Below are positions 61,897-64,000 of a DNA stretch of 64,000 nt, in pieces; the stretch's first letter is position 1; every line of letters starts with the position of its first letter. The position numbers were made by a program, and so were the translations under genes. Origin of the DNA: Bradyrhizobium iriomotense (lineage in GTDB: Bacteria > Pseudomonadota > Alphaproteobacteria > Rhizobiales > Xanthobacteraceae); contig NZ_JAFCJZ010000016.1 of the NCBI RefSeq assembly GCF_018130765.1, forward strand, positions 1 to 64,000. The letters are read 5' to 3'. The notes below the pieces were generated by a model that worked only from the letters and a program-made list of their open reading frames with translations, was not told the origin of the DNA and ran no database searches.

Positions 61897-62871
61897 ATGC
61901 GCATTCTTCGATCATTTGGCCTGGCGCTCTGCATTCTGGCGGCCGGCGGCGTCCTGTCTCTCGTCCTGCCGGAGTATCACCTGCGGCTGCTCAATCTGTC
62001 GGTCGTTGCCTCGATCGCCGTCATCGGTCTTAACATCGCCTTTGGCTATGTGGGGCTCATCTCGCTGGGGCACGCCGCGTTCGTCGGGCTCGGTGCCTAC
62101 ATCATGGCGATCTCAACGACGCGCCTTGGCCTTTCGCCGTGGCTTGCGATGCCGGCCGCCGTCGCGGCGACCGCTGCATTTGCGGTCGCGATCGGGTTGC
62201 CGCTCCTGCGCCTCAAGGGGCACTATCTTGCGCTCGCGACGCTTGGGCTCAACGTTTCCTTCGTTATCGTTGCCTCGAACTGGCTCGAGATGACCGGCGG
62301 CACCAATGGTATCGCGCAAATCCCATCGTTTTCCATCCTCCATCACGCCATCTCGGACGAGCGGTCATTTCTGTGGCTGGCGCTGGTCAGTCTTACGCTG
62401 GTGGTCGTCGTGGCGACTCTGCTGCACCATTCGCGCTACGGACGCGCTCTCATCTCGGTGAGAGATGACGAGCTCGCCGCCGAGATGACCGGCATCGACA
62501 CCACGAGGCTGAAAATCATGGGATTTGCGTTCTCGGCTGCCTACGCCGCCTTCGCCGGCTGCTTGTTCGCAAGCCACGTCCGGTTCATTTCGCCCGAAGA
62601 TTTCTCCTATGCGCACTCCATAAACTATCTGGCGATGCTCATTGTCGGAGGGGAGGGCACCATCGTCGGCGCCATCCTGGGTTCCGTGCTGCTGACGTTC
62701 CTGCCGGAGTGGTTGCGGTTCCTCGGCAACGCCTATCTTGCGTTGTTCGGACTTCTCGTCTTTCTCGTTCTTGTGTTCCTTCCGACTGGAATCGTCGGTC
62801 TTCGCAAGTTCGTTCGAGGGCCGTCGCGGGTCGACCGCTCCGTGCAGGCCGCTGCGGAGGTGCGGCCATGA
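61897..62871 (+). CDS. Liv-type ABC transporter permease (LivM-like)
   Basis: A 324-residue permease. The LivM marks are GYVGLISLGHAAFVGLGAYI and LIVGGEGTIVGAILGS. The C-terminal tail after the last helix is positively charged and ends AAAEVRP, overlapping the ATPase start by 4 bp. Confidence 0.95.
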   Translation: MRILRSFGLALCILAAGGVLSLVLPEYHLRLLNLSVVASIAVIGLNIAFGYVGLISLGHAAFVGLGAYIMAISTTRLGLSPWLAMPAAVAATAAFAVAIGLPLLRLKGHYLALATLGLNVSFVIVASNWLEMTGGTNGIAQIPSFSILHHAISDERSFLWLALVSLTLVVVVATLLHHSRYGRALISVRDDELAAEMTGIDTTRLKIMGFAFSAAYAAFAGCLFASHVRFISPEDFSYAHSINYLAMLIVGGEGTIVGAILGSVLLTFLPEWLRFLGNAYLALFGLLVFLVLVFLPTGIVGLRKFVRGPSRVDRSVQAAAEVRP

Positions 62872-63605
62872 CCATCCTCGACGCACGTAACATAAGCAAA
62901 CGATATGGCGGCCTGGCTGCATTGACGGATGTCGACATGACGGTGTCGGCCGGAGAGTTTGTGGCGATAATCGGCCCTAACGGGGCCGGCAAGTCCACAC
63001 TGCTCAATGTGTTCACTGGCCTGGTCGTGCCCGATTCCGGCGCGGTGCTTCTCGCAGGCAACGATGTCACGCGACACGCGACCAACAGGCGGATCAAGGC
63101 GGGGTTGGGCAGGACATTCCAGCACGGACGGACGTTTCCGCGGCTCACGGTGCTCGAGAACGTCATGGTCGGCGCCGCGATCTGTCCGACTCTCGGCGAG
63201 AGGGCGCTGCGCGAAAGCGCGTTGCAGATCATCGAGCAGATGGGCCTTGCGGATATTGCCGACAACGCAATCAGGACGCTGTCCTACGGGCATCGCCGCA
63301 TGGTGGAGCTTGCCCGCGCTGTCGCTTGCAACCCGAAAGTATTGCTTTTGGACGAGCCTGCAGCCGGTCTGAATTCGGCCGAAGTCGCGCAGCTGGTCAA
63401 GCGCCTCGCTCACCTGCGTGAGAAGCATCAACTGGCGGTTGTTCTGATCGAGCACAACATGGGAATGGTCATGCGATTGGCCGAACGCATTGTGGTGCTG
63501 AATTTTGGTTCGAAGATCGCGGAGGGAGCGCCTGCGGAAATCCAGGCCAATCCTGCGGTGCTTTCGGCCTATCTCGGCGAGGGATACGCTCATGCTCGCG
63601 TGTAA
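62868..63605 (+). CDS. Liv-type ABC transporter ATPase (LivG-like)
   Basis: A 245-residue ABC ATPase with Walker A GPNGAGKST, signature LSYGHRRMV, Walker B LLLDEPAAGL and switch His in LIEHNMGMV. ATG 62868 overlaps the permease stop, and its own stop overlaps the next ATPase by 14 bp. Confidence 0.95.
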   Translation: MTILDARNISKRYGGLAALTDVDMTVSAGEFVAIIGPNGAGKSTLLNVFTGLVVPDSGAVLLAGNDVTRHATNRRIKAGLGRTFQHGRTFPRLTVLENVMVGAAICPTLGERALRESALQIIEQMGLADIADNAIRTLSYGHRRMVELARAVACNPKVLLLDEPAAGLNSAEVAQLVKRLAHLREKHQLAVVLIEHNMGMVMRLAERIVVLNFGSKIAEGAPAEIQANPAVLSAYLGEGYAHARV

Positions 63606-64000
63606 CAACCTAACCATCGCTCACGGCGACGTCGTTGCCGTTTCCGGCGTCAACCTGCAGGTTGGAGCTGGAGAGACGGTCGCACTTATTGGCGCAAACG
63701 GCGCCGGGAAGACGACGCTGCTGCATACCATCTCAGGCCTGAACAAGGCACGCAGCGGCGACATTCAGCTCGACGGCACGTCGATCCTGCGACTGTCGAG
63801 CGACCGTCGCGTGGCGCTTGGTATTGCTCAGGCGCCGGAGGGGCGGCGCATCTTCCCGGGGTTGACGGTCGAGGAAAACCTCGTCGTCGCGACGGCTAAC
63901 TGGAAAAAGATACGGCAGTCGTGTGCGGACGATCTTGACCGCGTCTTCCAGCTCTTCCCGCGCCTAAAGGAACGCCGAACTCAGCTCGGTTGGTCGCTGT
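63592..64000 (+). CDS. Liv-type ABC transporter ATPase (LivF-like), truncated by window end
   Basis: The first ~136 residues of the second ATPase: MLACNNLTIAHGDVVAVSG, Walker A GANGAGKTT, and the LivF-type IAQAPEGRRIFPGLTVEENL. The signature and Walker B motifs lie beyond the window. It starts inside the LivG gene, so translation is coupled. Confidence 0.93.
   Translation, partial: MLACNNLTIAHGDVVAVSGVNLQVGAGETVALIGANGAGKTTLLHTISGLNKARSGDIQLDGTSILRLSSDRRVALGIAQAPEGRRIFPGLTVEENLVVATANWKKIRQSCADDLDRVFQLFPRLKERRTQLGWSL

Overview
The window is GC-rich, densely coded DNA from an alphaproteobacterium, most likely Bradyrhizobium or a close relative. I infer this from the codon use, the style of the EtfBA proteins and the abundance of Liv-type ABC transporters, CoA-transferases, acyl-CoA ligases and GntR regulators. 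I saw no rRNA, tRNA, phage, insertion sequence or CRISPR array. It reads as accessory catabolic chromosome: about 55 genes for uptake and CoA-dependent breakdown of organic acids, each block with its own regulator.

Region 1 (1-15.8 kb) holds two copies of an FAD-dependent dehydrogenase of the tricarballylate-dehydrogenase/fumarate-reductase type. The first is cut by the window start, and the visible 1.1 kb appears identical in both. Between them lie a divergent pair of acyl-CoA dehydrogenases and an orphan solute-binding protein. A four-gene operon follows (NAD-dependent epimerase-like SDR, metallo-beta-lactamase-fold hydrolase, PrpF-family isomerase, FadH-like flavoenzyme), then a GntR/FCD regulator and, on the other strand, an aldehyde dehydrogenase with a PrpB-like lyase.

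Region 2 (15.8-40.7 kb) is a long run of plus-strand genes: a complete Liv-type ABC transporter, an MmgE/PrpD protein, a single-chain biotin-dependent acyl-CoA carboxylase, a complete Opp/Dpp-type transporter, an AMACR-like family III CoA-transferase, a MaoC-type hydratase, an acyl-CoA ligase, an SDR, a thiolase-fold protein with its DUF35 partner, a second ligase, an SDR remnant and EtfBA. A 15-bp palindrome, consensus TGTCAAC-N-GTTGACA, recurs seven times at the starts of the transcription units of regions 1 and 2 and in three cases covers a good -35 box. This points to one regulon; the local GntR/FCD protein is the obvious candidate regulator. Together the genes suggest uptake of one or a few acids, CoA activation, flavin-linked oxidation feeding EtfBA, hydration, dehydrogenation, carbon-carbon cleavage, and side reactions on methylated or unsaturated di/tricarboxylates by PrpF/PrpD/PrpB-like enzymes. 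The actual substrate cannot be read from the sequence.

Region 3 (40.8-48.2 kb) is a second module. A tightly overlapping minus-strand operon (GST, family III CoA-transferase, carboxymuconolactone-decarboxylase-like protein, LigI-like amidohydrolase, enoyl-CoA hydratase) diverges from a GntR/UTRA regulator, an MFS anion transporter and an exported alpha/beta-hydrolase-like protein without the usual nucleophilic serine.

Region 4 (48.3-58.1 kb) has an orphan Fe/polyamine-type binding protein divergent from a LysR regulator. Next comes a GntR-M24 peptidase-SMP30 operon ending in a broken SDR, and divergent from it a TRAP transporter with a type II dehydroquinase and an unrecognised small protein. 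Region 5 (58.2-64 kb) has a hotdog thioesterase and IclR regulator divergent from a second Liv-type transporter, with a perfect 7-3-7 palindrome as probable operator. The last gene runs off the window.
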